Source: Candidatus Anaerostipes excrementavium
GTDB taxonomy: Bacteria > Bacillota > Clostridia > Lachnospirales > Lachnospiraceae
DNA length: 64,000 nt
NCBI GenBank assembly: GCA_019114985.1
Contig: DXEM01000014.1
Span: 1-64,000 of the forward strand
Reading direction: 5' to 3'
The position numbers were made by a program, and so were the translations under genes. Below the pieces are notes generated by a model that worked only from the letters and a program-made list of their open reading frames with translations, was not told the DNA's origin and searched no databases. Below, one piece after another: positions 6,385-14,953 of the stretch; position 1 is the stretch's first letter, and every line of letters begins with the position of its first letter.

Positions 6385-6459
6385 ACTAGAATTATATCAT
6401 ACATTCTACAAAATTAGTAGGGTGTATTTTTTGTACCCTAATTTAAGGAGTGATGATGT

Positions 6460-7767
6460 ATGGCAAGTATCCGAAAAAGAGGGAAATCTTTTTTAATTAC
6501 TGTATCCCTTGGATACGACGCAGAAATGAACAAGATTTTTGAACAGACGACATTTAAGCCTGATCTTTATACGGAGAAAGGGTATAAGAAATCTGAGAAA
6601 ACTTTACGCAAAGAAGCAGAAAAGTTTGCCAGAGAATTTGAAAAAGAAATTTTGGAAGGCGGACGAATCACCGGAGATAAAATTTCTTTCCGGCAATATT
6701 ACGAAGAATGGAAAGAAAAATATGCGAAAAATAACCTGGAGCAAACAACGATCGAAGGATATGATCTGCAGATCAACGGAAAAGTCATGAGAGAGATTGG
6801 ACACTTAAAGATGTCCTCAATTTATCCGCTTACCATTCAAACTTTATACGATAAGCTACAGCAAGCTGGAAATTCTGCAACGACTATCTCTAAAATACAT
6901 AATATACTTTCTGGACTTTTCAAGATCGCAAAAAAATGGCGGATTATTAAATATAATCCATGTCAGGATGTTTTTAAACCAAAGACAGACTATCATGTAG
7001 AAGATGTGCAATGTTGGTCACTTGAACAAGCTCAGACCTTCCTGGAATTAATCAAGACGCCTTTGCCTATACAATATAAGGATAGGCAAAGAAAATCCAA
7101 TACAGGGGCTTATTATGAGGTAAAGGGATACACGGAATACAAACCTCTTGATTTTCAGTTTATCGTAATGTTTGAAATACTAATTTTTTGTGGATTGAGG
7201 CGCGGTGAATTGATCGCACTTGAATGGAAAGATTTTTCTTATAAAGACAGGATTTTGGACATAAATAAAAGTACAGCTTTTCTAAATAATCGAATGATTG
7301 ATAAGTCAACAAAAGGACATAGATCCAGAAAAGTCCCCCTTCCTCAATTTCTTGCAGATGATATTCTGAAATTAAAAAAACAGCAAAAAGAATATATGCT
7401 ATCCATAGGAGACAAATGGAGCGGAAAGCGAAACGATCAACAAAAGATATTTATTCAGCAAGACGGAAAACAGATGTATTTATCCACTCCATACAATAAA
7501 TTTAAAAGCGTCATCAAGATGTGCAATACTGCTATTCAGGATCCAGATAAAAAGCTTCCGGAAATTACCCTACATAGCTTAAGACACACAAATGCAACAT
7601 TATTAATATCTGAAAACACAGATGTTCGAACTGTTTCCAGTCTTCTTGGCCATCAGCAGACGTCGACAACAATGAATATTTATGCACATTCTTTGTATAA
7701 AAAAGAGCAGGAAGCCGTTGATAGCTTAGCAAAAATTTTAAATTCTGAGACAGTAGTAGTCAAATAG
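6460..7767 (+). CDS. int: Phage tyrosine integrase
   Basis: A 435-residue site-specific recombinase. N-terminal arm-binding region (about 1-65), SAM-like core-binding domain (about 72-175, 'SFRQYYEEWKEKYAKNNLEQTT'), and catalytic domain (about 185-425). Catalytic residues are visible: Arg247 in 'CGLRRGEL', a Lys in the beta-hairpin 'KSTKGHRSRKVPL', His372 and Arg375 in 'HSLRHT', His398 in 'LGHQQ' and the nucleophile Tyr408 in 'NIYAHS'. It inserts the phage into, and with an excisionase removes it from, the 3' end of the tRNA-Thr gene less than 100 bases downstream. GGAG precedes the ATG by nine bases. An inverted repeat TAGGGT/ACCCTA lies between the small-RNA element and the start. Confidence 0.95.
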   Translation: MASIRKRGKSFLITVSLGYDAEMNKIFEQTTFKPDLYTEKGYKKSEKTLRKEAEKFAREFEKEILEGGRITGDKISFRQYYEEWKEKYAKNNLEQTTIEGYDLQINGKVMREIGHLKMSSIYPLTIQTLYDKLQQAGNSATTISKIHNILSGLFKIAKKWRIIKYNPCQDVFKPKTDYHVEDVQCWSLEQAQTFLELIKTPLPIQYKDRQRKSNTGAYYEVKGYTEYKPLDFQFIVMFEILIFCGLRRGELIALEWKDFSYKDRILDINKSTAFLNNRMIDKSTKGHRSRKVPLPQFLADDILKLKKQQKEYMLSIGDKWSGKRNDQQKIFIQQDGKQMYLSTPYNKFKSVIKMCNTAIQDPDKKLPEITLHSLRHTNATLLISENTDVRTVSSLLGHQQTSTTMNIYAHSLYKKEQEAVDSLAKILNSETVVVK

Positions 7768-7795
7768 TAGTCAAAACCCCTATAAAACGTAAAAG

Positions 7796-7813
7796 AGCAC
7801 CCAACCGGGTGCT
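7796..7813 (+). terminator. Terminator after integrase
   Basis: A seven-base-pair hairpin, AGCACCC/GGGTGCT with the loop AACC, followed by TCTTCTTT. It lies 28 bases after the integrase stop and before the tRNA gene that reads towards it, so it can separate phage from host transcription. Confidence 0.7.
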
Positions 7814-7854
7814 TCTTCTTTGCCGCAAACGGCGTAAATACGCCATTTCTTGAA

Positions 7855-7885
7855 AGCCGAAAACCGGACTTGAACCGGCGACCCC
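7855..7885. other. Likely phage attachment site (attR) in tRNA 3' end
   Basis: The phage integrase points at the 3' end of tRNA-Thr, the preferred target of this recombinase class. Phages inserting there restore the tRNA by carrying its 3' end, so the core should be the acceptor and T-arm region. The second copy must be at the left prophage end, outside this window, so the exact core cannot be fixed. Confidence 0.5.
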
Positions 7886-7927
7886 TTCATTACGAGTGAA
7901 GTGCTCTACCAACTGAGCTATTTCGGC
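7855..7927 (-). tRNA. tRNA-Thr (anticodon CGU)
   Basis: A 73-base cloverleaf on the minus strand: acceptor arms GCCGAAA/TTTCGGC, D-arm GCTC-AGTTGGTA-GAGC, anticodon stem CTTCA/TGAAG with loop CTCGTAA (anticodon CGT, reads ACG), T-arm GCCGG-TTCAAGT-CCGGT. The 3' CCA is not encoded. The gene starts 22 bases after the Crh-like gene and has the same direction, so it may be cotranscribed and processed from that operon. Its 3' end faces the phage integrase, which marks it as the phage attachment site. Confidence 0.95.
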
Positions 7928-7949
7928 ATATATGAAAGCATAGATGAAA

Positions 7950-8207
7950 CTATGCTCCTTTTGTAAGATAACCTTCGATCTGAGAAACTGCCTCTTCTTC
8001 ATCAATGCCATCCGCAACAACAGTCAGATCTTCTATCTGATGCAGACCCAGGCCCATCATTCCCATAATGCTCTTCACATTCACCTGTTTATTCCCTGCC
8101 TCGAATAAGATTCTGCTTTCAAACTGGCTTGCCATCTGTACAAGAAATGCAATCGGTCTGTCTTCTTCCTTCAACGCTGCCTGTACTTTGACATTTTTAG
8201 AAATCAT
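7950..8207 (-). CDS. crh: Crh-like HPr (Glu15, Ser46)
   Basis: An 85-residue HPr-fold protein. The family motif GIHARPA is replaced by 'KEEDRPIA': Arg17 and Pro18 keep their HPr numbering but the phospho-accepting His15 is Glu15. The regulatory site is intact, Ser46 in 'VNVKSIMGMMGLG'. So the protein cannot pass phosphate in the PTS but should be phosphorylated at Ser46 by HPr kinase, as Bacillus Crh (Gln15) is, and then act with CcpA in catabolite repression. The gene overlaps the whiA stop (ATGA) and shares an operon with hprK. In Bacillus subtilis crh also follows the rapZ-yvcK-whiA genes; yvcK is missing here. A hairpin (7937-7956) covers its stop codon. Confidence 0.85.
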   Translation of the reverse strand: MISKNVKVQAALKEEDRPIAFLVQMASQFESRILFEAGNKQVNVKSIMGMMGLGLHQIEDLTVVADGIDEEEAVSQIEGYLTKGA

Positions 8208-9130
8208 TCTTTTCCTCCTAATCTCATTTCCTCTGCCATCTTGCTTATTTTCTTCAGACGATGATTCACTCCGGATTTACCAACCGGGGGATCCAGCATA
8301 TCGCCAAGTTCCTTCAAGGTGGCCTCTGGATTCTCCAAACGTAAATAAGCAATGTCCTGCAAACCTTGGCTTAGATGATGAAGACCTTTATGATTCATGA
8401 TATACTTAATGTCCTCTGCCTGCTTAACCGCTGCCAGAACCGTTTTGCTGATGTTCGCTGTCTCACAGTTCACTCTTCGATTCACCGTATTACGCATCTC
8501 TTTGAGGATTCGGACATTCTCGAACTCCATCATCGCTACATGGGCTCCCATGAGACTTAATACATCCGAAATCTTAGCTCCTTCCTTCATATAAACGACG
8601 TAATACTTTTTCCGCACAACAATTTTAGCATCTAAGTCAAAAAAATTCAAGACTTCTTTTAATTGACACGCAGTTTTTTCATCTGTCGAAACAATTTCGA
8701 AATGATAGTTCTTTTCCGGATCACTCATTGACCCTGCTGCCTGATATGCTCCGCGAATATATGCTTTTTTGCAGCATGTATTTTGAAGCACCAAGCCAAA
8801 GTCTTCGTTGTCCAGTAATTTCACTGCCTTCAATAATAAAACACAATCGGGATGATTGTCAATAGAAACTGTATAATTTCGACTTTTTTTCAAGAATTCA
8901 TTGCGGTTGATATGAATTTTGACATCCAGATCGAATATTTTCTTAACCAATGTATAAAATCTCTTGGCTACGTGTACCGATTCCGTATGGACCTGCACAT
9001 GATATTGTCCTTCTTTTTCAGAAATCTCTCCGCAGAATTTTAAAAACCCGGCCAGCTCTGCAATCCTGCAGTGCCTGGCCCCGGTTTCATTTCTTGATAA
9101 TTCCTCTTTTACGTTGCTTGAAAATGACAT
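8204..9130 (-). CDS. whiA: WhiA DNA-binding protein
   Basis: A 308-residue WhiA: an N-terminal domain related to LAGLIDADG homing endonucleases without the catalytic residues, and a C-terminal helix-turn-helix ('TLKELGDMLDPPVGKSGVNHRLKKISKMA'). The signature 'FENVRILKEMRNTVNRRVNCETANISKTV' is clear. In Streptomyces it controls sporulation septation; in Firmicutes it affects cell division and chromosome segregation. It lies three bases after rapZ and overlaps crh, as in the conserved rapZ-whiA-crh block of Firmicutes. Length is normal. Confidence 0.95.
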   Translation of the reverse strand: MSFSSNVKEELSRNETGARHCRIAELAGFLKFCGEISEKEGQYHVQVHTESVHVAKRFYTLVKKIFDLDVKIHINRNEFLKKSRNYTVSIDNHPDCVLLLKAVKLLDNEDFGLVLQNTCCKKAYIRGAYQAAGSMSDPEKNYHFEIVSTDEKTACQLKEVLNFFDLDAKIVVRKKYYVVYMKEGAKISDVLSLMGAHVAMMEFENVRILKEMRNTVNRRVNCETANISKTVLAAVKQAEDIKYIMNHKGLHHLSQGLQDIAYLRLENPEATLKELGDMLDPPVGKSGVNHRLKKISKMAEEMRLGGKE

Positions 9131-9133
9131 TTG

Positions 9134-9988
9134 CTACCTCGTTATATCCCTATGCTCGACCTTAACCGAATATGGCAATTTTTTCAATTCCTTTGCCAGC
9201 GCATTCGCAATGGTCACGGAGCGATGTTTCCCTCCTGTACATCCAATGCCGACAACTAAATTGTATTTGCCTTCCCGAATATAATTGGGAATCAAAAATT
9301 CCATCATATCATACAGCTTTTCTAAAAATTGAGAAGCTTCCTCATGCTTCATGACAAACTCCTGGATCGGTTTATCATTTCCCGTCAATGGCCGCAAAGA
9401 CAAGTCGTAAAATGGATTTGGCAGGAAGCGTACATCGAATACCAAATCTACATCTGCAGGAATTCCGAACTTAAATCCAAAAGATACTACTGCAATCTGG
9501 AAACGTTCATTTACCTCTCCTCCGACATAGATTCGATCAATCTCTTCCTTTAATTCCCGAATCAGCAGCTGACTGGTATCGATAACGTAAGTCGCTTTTT
9601 TCAGCAGGAATTTCATTTCCTCCCGCTCCTTGGCAATTCCGTCTTCGACTCTTCCATCTCGGGACAGCGGATGATTGCGTCTGGTTTCTTTATAACGTTT
9701 TAACAAAATTCGGTTGCTGGCATTTAAGAACAAAATCTCAAAGGAAATTCCCATCTCTCGGATCTCGTTCAGTTCTTCTTCCAGTTCCTTAATTCCTTCG
9801 CCGCTTCGGATATCCATCCCTAACGCAACATTTTGTATTTTTACAGTCTTATCAAGAGTAATCTGCGCAAATTTATCCAGCAATTCAATCGGAAGATTAT
9901 CCACACAAAAATATCCGATATCTTCCAGCATCTTTAAAGCGCTGCTTTTTCCTGCCCCTGACATTCCTGTGACGATTACAAATCTCAT
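9134..9988 (-). CDS. rapZ: RapZ/YvcJ nucleotide-binding protein
   Basis: A 284-residue protein of the RapZ (YvcJ) family. Walker A 'GMSGAGKSS' at residues 8-16; the C-terminal domain carries the conserved 'VGIGCTGGKHRSVTIA'. In enterobacteria RapZ is an RNase E adaptor for glmS regulation through small RNAs; in Bacillus YvcJ hydrolyses GTP and influences competence, so the precise role in Clostridia is open. The gene lies between murB and whiA with short gaps (12 and 3 bases), which fits its link to cell-envelope amino sugar supply. Confidence 0.95.
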   Translation of the reverse strand: MRFVIVTGMSGAGKSSALKMLEDIGYFCVDNLPIELLDKFAQITLDKTVKIQNVALGMDIRSGEGIKELEEELNEIREMGISFEILFLNASNRILLKRYKETRRNHPLSRDGRVEDGIAKEREEMKFLLKKATYVIDTSQLLIRELKEEIDRIYVGGEVNERFQIAVVSFGFKFGIPADVDLVFDVRFLPNPFYDLSLRPLTGNDKPIQEFVMKHEEASQFLEKLYDMMEFLIPNYIREGKYNLVVGIGCTGGKHRSVTIANALAKELKKLPYSVKVEHRDITR

Positions 9989-10000
9989 ACTTTTTCCTCT

Positions 10001-10909
10001 TCAAAATCGGCCGACACGTTTTACTTCCGGCTCCAGCACCACATCAAACTTCTCTTTTACGATCCTTTGTACATCTTCGATCAGATGCATTACATCTGCC
10101 GCTGTTGCATCTTCCTGGTTGACCACAAAACCACAATGCTTATCCGATACTCTGGCTCCGCCGACCTGATAGCCGCGAAGTCCTGCATCCTGGATCAGTT
10201 TTCCTGCAAAATAGCCTTCCGGACGCTTAAAAGTACTTCCGGCGCTTGGCAGCTCCAACGGCTGTTTTGTCTTTCTGGCCAAAGAATATTCATCCATCTT
10301 AGCCTTGATCTCGTTTGGATCACCTTTTTCCAAAGCAATCGTTCCGCTTAGAACAACATACCCGTTCCTAATGATATTGCTTGTTCGATATCCGAGTTCC
10401 AGTTCCTTTGCCGGGATCGTTTTGACTTCTCCATCCTGTGTCAGCACTGTCACTTCTTTTAATACCTGTACGATCTCTCCTCCATACGCTCCGGCATTCA
10501 TGACAACCGCTCCCCCAAAGGTTCCCGGAATACCTCCTGCAAATTCAAATCCTGTCAGTCCTTCTGCCAGGGCAGCTTTTGCCGCCGTACTCAATAATGT
10601 TCCGGCTTTGATCGTCAATTCATTGCCATCTGCTGAGATTCCGCTGAAATTTTTATAAATCTGCAGGACGATGCCATCCATTCCCTGATCTGCGACAAGA
10701 AGATTGCTTCCATTTCCTAAAACAAACAGAGGGATCTCCTCTTTTCCTGCAATAGAGCAGACTTTTGCTACATCCTCTATGGTCTTTGGAATCACAAAGA
10801 TATCTGCAGGTCCTCCGATACGAAAAGTCGTATGTTTGCGCATCGGCTCTTCTGTCAGGATCTGATCCTCTTCCAGCACTTCTTTTAATTGTTCAATTAT
10901 TGTATCCAT
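10001..10909 (-). CDS. murB: UDP-N-acetylenolpyruvoylglucosamine reductase MurB
   Basis: A 302-residue FAD enzyme that reduces enolpyruvyl-UDP-GlcNAc to UDP-MurNAc with NADPH in peptidoglycan precursor synthesis. The FAD-binding region shows 'GNGSNLLVAD' and 'GIPGTFGGAVVMNAGAYGG'; the proton-donor serine lies in 'PSAGSTFKRP', followed by 'GYQVGGARVSDKHCGFVVN'. The missing insert makes it the type II form found in Bacillus and Clostridia. It lies 24 bases after glcK and 12 bases before rapZ in the uvrC-crh operon. Confidence 0.95.
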   Translation of the reverse strand: MDTIIEQLKEVLEEDQILTEEPMRKHTTFRIGGPADIFVIPKTIEDVAKVCSIAGKEEIPLFVLGNGSNLLVADQGMDGIVLQIYKNFSGISADGNELTIKAGTLLSTAAKAALAEGLTGFEFAGGIPGTFGGAVVMNAGAYGGEIVQVLKEVTVLTQDGEVKTIPAKELELGYRTSNIIRNGYVVLSGTIALEKGDPNEIKAKMDEYSLARKTKQPLELPSAGSTFKRPEGYFAGKLIQDAGLRGYQVGGARVSDKHCGFVVNQEDATAADVMHLIEDVQRIVKEKFDVVLEPEVKRVGRF

Positions 10910-10933
10910 GATTCCTCCATTCTCTGCTGCTTC

Positions 10934-11866
10934 CTAAAGCATCAGGCTGGCAGCGCCAAAGATTCCGGCATCGTTGCCCAATGTTGCCAGCAAAAATTTA
11001 CCTTCTTTTGCTTTTCCAAAAGTATATGTACCATAGTGTTTTGAAATCGCGTCTAAAAGGATCTGTCCGGCTCTTGAGACACCGCCTCCGATAACAAAAA
11101 CTTCCGGATCGATCATCAGCGCAATATTTCCAAATGCCAAAGCCAGCTTCTGTCCAAGCTGATCTACTTGTTTCATCGCAAAAGCATCTCCTTCTTTTGC
11201 AAGATCAAAGATATCTTTTGCGGTGATTTCATCCAGATCTCTCAGCGCTGTTGCCTCATCACTGTTTTTCATCGCTTTCTTCGTCTCATATACGATTCCT
11301 GTTGCAGAAGCGTACAGCTCCAGACATCCGGTCTTTCCACAGTTGCATACTCTGTCATCTGTCGGATCTACTGTCATATGACCGATCTCTCCGCCGTAAC
11401 CTCGGCTTCCGTCTACAATGTGACCGTCAATGATGATTCCGCCGCCGACTCCGGTTCCCAGTGTTACCATGACCGCATCTTTATAATCTGCTGCTGCTCC
11501 TGTCCAGAGTTCTCCAAGCGCCGCTACATTGGCATCATTGCTGACTCTAACCGGACATTCCACTCTTTCGGATAATTCTTTTCCAACATCTACGCTTCCC
11601 CATCCTAAGTTCACGCATTCGTTTACTTTGGTAAAATCAAGGACCGCACCCGGCACACCAACACCGACTCCTGCAAGATCTTCTTTGGAAATCTGATGTT
11701 TCTCTATATTTTCTTTAATTGCTTCTGCAATATCTTCCAGAATATACTTTCCGTTTTCTTCTGTTCTGGTTGGGATTTCCCATTTCTCGATCAATTCTCC
11801 GTCTTCGGAAAATAATCCCATCTTTACCGTTGTTCCTCCAACATCAATACCATATAATTTCTTCAT
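10934..11866 (-). CDS. glcK: ROK-family glucokinase
   Basis: A 310-residue sugar kinase that phosphorylates cytosolic glucose. Seen: ATP loop 'GIDVGGTTVKMGLF' (residues 5-18), 'LGTGVGGGIIIDG', substrate and zinc region 'GEIGHMTVDP' with 'CNCGKTGCLE', the ROK cysteine motif. Glucokinase is the best match for this length and set of motifs, although other ROK hexokinases cannot be excluded. Its ATG overlaps the hprK stop by one base (TAATG), so the kinase that senses glycolytic state and the enzyme feeding glycolysis are translationally coupled. Confidence 0.9.
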   Translation of the reverse strand: MKKLYGIDVGGTTVKMGLFSEDGELIEKWEIPTRTEENGKYILEDIAEAIKENIEKHQISKEDLAGVGVGVPGAVLDFTKVNECVNLGWGSVDVGKELSERVECPVRVSNDANVAALGELWTGAAADYKDAVMVTLGTGVGGGIIIDGHIVDGSRGYGGEIGHMTVDPTDDRVCNCGKTGCLELYASATGIVYETKKAMKNSDEATALRDLDEITAKDIFDLAKEGDAFAMKQVDQLGQKLALAFGNIALMIDPEVFVIGGGVSRAGQILLDAISKHYGTYTFGKAKEGKFLLATLGNDAGIFGAASLML

Positions 11867-12810
11867 TATCTTTCGCCCTCCGTAATCTGCCCGGTAACAC
11901 GTTTATAAAGTTCTTCTGCAGCATTGTAACCCATCTTCTTCTGCCTGTGATTGATTGCCGCTGCCTCAACAATAATTGCCAGGTTTCTTCCTGGACGGAT
12001 TGGAAGCGAATGTGCTACAACTTTGTTCCCAAGATATTCCACATATTTCTCGTCCAGACCAAGCCGGTCATAATCCGTCTCTTTGTTCCAATCTTCCAGC
12101 TGGATGACCAAATCGATATTTTGGGTCATCTTCACACTTTCAACTCCAAACAGCTTCCTGACATCAATAATGCCGATTCCTCGAAGCTCAATAAAGAACC
12201 TGGTAACCTCCGGAGAAGAACCGACCAGAGTTTCTTTGCTGACTCGTTTGATCTCTACCACGTCATCGGATACCAGCCGATGTCCACGTTTGATCAGTTC
12301 CAGGGCAGCCTCACTTTTTCCAATACCGCTCTCCCCGGTGATCAAGATTCCCTCTCCAAACACATCTACCAAAACTCCGTGGATCGAAATGCTCGGAGCA
12401 AGTACTACGCCCAGCCACCGTATGACTTCCGCCATAAATTCCGATGTAGTCTCGCCAGTCACCAAAAGCGGTACATTATACTTTTTCGCAATATATATCA
12501 TGCGGTTATTCGGTTCTAAATCATTGCAAAATACGAGACATGGTATCTTGGAACGAAATAAGCGCTCAAAAATAATGCCTTCTGTTGCGTCATCTTTTCG
12601 AATCTCCTGCAGATATCGATACTCTGCGTTGCCAATGATCTGCAGACGTTTGCTGGCAAAATGTTCAAAATAGCCTGCAAGCTGCAGTGCCGGACGATTG
12701 ATCTCGGCTTGCTTGATAAAGATTTCCCGAGTGTTGATCTCCGGAATAATTTCCTTCAGTCCAAAATGCTTTACCATATCATATACGGAAACCTTATGCT
12801 CCTTATTCAT
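11866..12810 (-). CDS. hprK: HPr kinase/phosphorylase
   Basis: A 314-residue bifunctional enzyme that phosphorylates Ser46 of HPr and Crh when fructose-1,6-bisphosphate is high and removes the phosphate when free phosphate rises. Walker A 'GESGIGKSEAALEL' (about residues 151-164), HPrK signature 'ELRGIGIIDVRKLFG', and 'IIVEAAAINHRQKKMG' near the C-terminus. The start is set at ATG 12810 (third Met codon region) because GGGAG lies eight bases upstream; the ATG two codons earlier is too close. The probable substrate, a Crh-like HPr, is encoded four genes downstream in the same operon. Confidence 0.95.
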   Translation of the reverse strand: MNKEHKVSVYDMVKHFGLKEIIPEINTREIFIKQAEINRPALQLAGYFEHFASKRLQIIGNAEYRYLQEIRKDDATEGIIFERLFRSKIPCLVFCNDLEPNNRMIYIAKKYNVPLLVTGETTSEFMAEVIRWLGVVLAPSISIHGVLVDVFGEGILITGESGIGKSEAALELIKRGHRLVSDDVVEIKRVSKETLVGSSPEVTRFFIELRGIGIIDVRKLFGVESVKMTQNIDLVIQLEDWNKETDYDRLGLDEKYVEYLGNKVVAHSLPIRPGRNLAIIVEAAAINHRQKKMGYNAAEELYKRVTGQITEGER

Positions 12811-12870
12811 AGCCATATCTCCCTTCTTGTTCTCCGGTATAAGTATTTATTATATCTATTTTATCATATT

Positions 12871-14739
12871 TTACGCCTGAGAAGAATGAAAAAAACTGTA
12901 TATTTTTTCTGCAGTCGTTCGATTCATTCCCGGTACCTTCAAAAGCTCTTCCGGCGTCGCCTTCCTGATCTCCGAAAGATCCTTAAAATACCTCATAAGA
13001 GCCTTCCTGCGCTTTGGTCCCACTCCTTTGATATCATCCAGTACAGAATGAACTTGTCCCTTTCCTCTCAAAGAACGATGGTATTCGATCGCAAACCGAT
13101 GAGCTTCATCCTGTATTCTTGTAACCAATAAAAAAGCTTCACTATTTCTTGGGAACAAAATCTCCTCATTATGATAATACAGACCTCTGGTTCTGTGATT
13201 GTCGTCTTTGACCATACCGCAAACCGGTATTTGAAGATTCAGCCGGCTAAGCACTCTCTCCGCTACATTTACCTGTCCTTTTCCGCCATCCATTAAAATC
13301 AAATTCGGAAATTTTGTAAAACTTCCCAGATTCTCATCTTTTCCCTCTTTCTGCAAATCTTCCAGTTCCTTTTTCCCATGCAGGAATCTTCTTGTCAAAA
13401 CTTCTTCCATGCTGGCATAATCATCCGGACCTTCGATTGTCTTAAGACGGAACTTTCGATAATCCTGCCGTCTTGCTTTCCCTTTTTCAAATACAACCAT
13501 GGATGCTACCGTCTGAAATCCGCTGATATTGGAAATATCAAACGCCTCCATTCGATCAAGCCCCCGGATTCCAAGGAGCCTTTCGATCTCATGGACTGCT
13601 CCGATCGTCCTCTTTTCTTCTCGTTTCAGCTTATCGCGATCCATACGAAGAACATTCTTCGCATTCTCTTTTGCCATCTCAATCATTCGGTGTTTCGTTC
13701 CCCTAACCGGTACGTAGAGCCGAACTCGGCCGCCTCTTTTCTTTCCAAGCCATTTCTCAATCGTATCCATATCTTCAATCGGATATTCAAGAAAGATCTC
13801 ACTTGGCAGATACGGCGTGCCTGCATAGAATTGCTTTACAAAAGCCCCCAGGATTGCTCCGTCCTGCGTCTCCTCGTTAAGTTCCATATGAAAATGTTCT
13901 CTTCCCAGGAGCTTTCCCTGACGTACAAAAAAAATAGAGACAACGGCATCTTTTTCATCTTTTGCCATAGCAATCATATCCCGGTCTTCGAACCCCTGCG
14001 TATTGATCTTCTGACGATCCATGATTTTTTGAATGCTTTTGAGGAGATCTCTGTACTCCATAGCCTGTTCAAATTCCAGCTGGCTTGACGCCGCTTCCAT
14101 TTTCTCTTTTAAATCCCTTGCAACGTCTTTGTAATTTCCATTCAAAAAGCCAATCGCCTGATCGATCTGTTTCCCGTAATCTTCTTTGGATATGTAGCCC
14201 TGGCAAGGAGCATTGCACTGCTTAATCTGATAATAAAGACATGGTCTGTCCTTTCCGATATCTCTTGGCAGCTTTCTGGCGCATGTCCGTATTCGAAATA
14301 TCTTCCGCAGAAGTTCGATCGTGTCATTGACAGCTCCCGCACTGGTATAAGGGCCATAGTATTTACAGCCATCCTGTTTCATTTTACGTGCCAGGACAAT
14401 CCTTGGATAATCTTCATTGGTCGTCACCTTAATATACGGATAGTTTTTATCATCCTTCAGCATCGTATTGTACTTTGGCCTGTGCTCTTTGATCAGATTG
14501 CTTTCCAGAACCAACGCTTCCAGCTCGGAATCCGTGATAATATACTCAAAATACGCTACGTTCTGTACCATATGCTGGATCTTTACAGAAAGATTTCGGC
14601 TGTCCTGAAAATACTGGCGGACACGATTGCAAAGCTTAATTGCCTTGCCCACATATATAATTTCATCTTTGTCGTTATGCATTAAATAAACTCCCGGTTT
14701 TGCCGGCAGTTTCTTCAATTCCTCCTGGATATCAAACAC
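12871..14739 (-). CDS. uvrC: Excinuclease ABC subunit C
   Basis: A 622-residue UvrC, which makes both incisions in nucleotide excision repair. Domains in order: GIY-YIG nuclease (about 12-92, '[20 protein letters not shown]'), Cys-rich region ('[27 protein letters not shown]'), UVR helix pair (about 205-235), RNase H-like 3' endonuclease ('[21 protein letters not shown]'; '[14 protein letters not shown]') and tandem helix-hairpin-helix at the C-terminus ('[13 protein letters not shown]', '[16 protein letters not shown]'). Start is GTG at 14739 with GGAGG six bases upstream. It heads the leftward operon with hprK. Confidence 0.95.
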   Translation of the reverse strand: MFDIQEELKKLPAKPGVYLMHNDKDEIIYVGKAIKLCNRVRQYFQDSRNLSVKIQHMVQNVAYFEYIITDSELEALVLESNLIKEHRPKYNTMLKDDKNYPYIKVTTNEDYPRIVLARKMKQDGCKYYGPYTSAGAVNDTIELLRKIFRIRTCARKLPRDIGKDRPCLYYQIKQCNAPCQGYISKEDYGKQIDQAIGFLNGNYKDVARDLKEKMEAASSQLEFEQAMEYRDLLKSIQKIMDRQKINTQGFEDRDMIAMAKDEKDAVVSIFFVRQGKLLGREHFHMELNEETQDGAILGAFVKQFYAGTPYLPSEIFLEYPIEDMDTIEKWLGKKRGGRVRLYVPVRGTKHRMIEMAKENAKNVLRMDRDKLKREEKRTIGAVHEIERLLGIRGLDRMEAFDISNISGFQTVASMVVFEKGKARRQDYRKFRLKTIEGPDDYASMEEVLTRRFLHGKKELEDLQKEGKDENLGSFTKFPNLILMDGGKGQVNVAERVLSRLNLQIPVCGMVKDDNHRTRGLYYHNEEILFPRNSEAFLLVTRIQDEAHRFAIEYHRSLRGKGQVHSVLDDIKGVGPKRRKALMRYFKDLSEIRKATPEELLKVPGMNRTTAEKIYSFFHSSQA

Positions 14740-14871
14740 TCCAGACCTCCATTCTGCTTCATCGCGTTCACATTTTATGACATCATATCATATTTATTTC
14801 AGGGAAAAAAGTAGATTTTCTAGTGAAATGTTTTTTATTTCATAGGGATGAAATTTCCTAAGGAAATAAAA

Positions 14872-14901
14872 AAAGATCCCGCTGTCCCCAGAAGGATCTT
14901 T
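14872..14901 (-). terminator. Terminator of ger operon or of a short leader RNA
   Basis: Stem AAAGATCC/GGATCTTT on the minus strand with a GC-rich loop, followed by seven T. It lies about 180 bases beyond the gerC stop and 50-80 bases after a promoter-like sequence. Confidence 0.75.
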
Positions 14902-14953
14902 CTTTTATCAAATGAAAAGAGAGGATTAAAAATATATGAAAAACTATGGTTTT

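Larger units (their letters stand above)
1..7855. mobile_element. Prophage, right arm (left end outside window)
   Basis: This is the right part of an integrated temperate phage. What is seen: a leftward block of recombination and replication genes (201-4116), a divergent Cro/CI switch with repeated operators near 4574-4632, an ImmA peptidase, a small membrane protein, and an integrase that points at the 3' end of a tRNA-Thr gene at 7855-7927. Beyond the tRNA the genes become ordinary housekeeping genes, so the right boundary is placed at the tRNA 3' end. The order int, superinfection or conversion gene, CI, Cro, early genes is usual for Firmicutes Siphoviridae-like prophages. Structural and lysis genes, if present, must lie left of base 1. 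Whether the prophage is complete cannot be judged here. Confidence 0.9.

Noticed and set aside
7760-8020. Minus-strand open frame of 86 codons across the tRNA
   Set aside because: It contains 'AQLVEHFTRNEGVAGSSPVFG', a well-known artefact of translating a tRNA gene; it overlaps the tRNA-Thr and crh ends.
11719-12519. 266-codon plus-strand frame
   Set aside because: Lies antisense to hprK and glcK, has no ribosome site and its translation has no recognisable fold; shadow of conserved genes.
13378-14088. 236-codon plus-strand frame
   Set aside because: Antisense shadow of uvrC.
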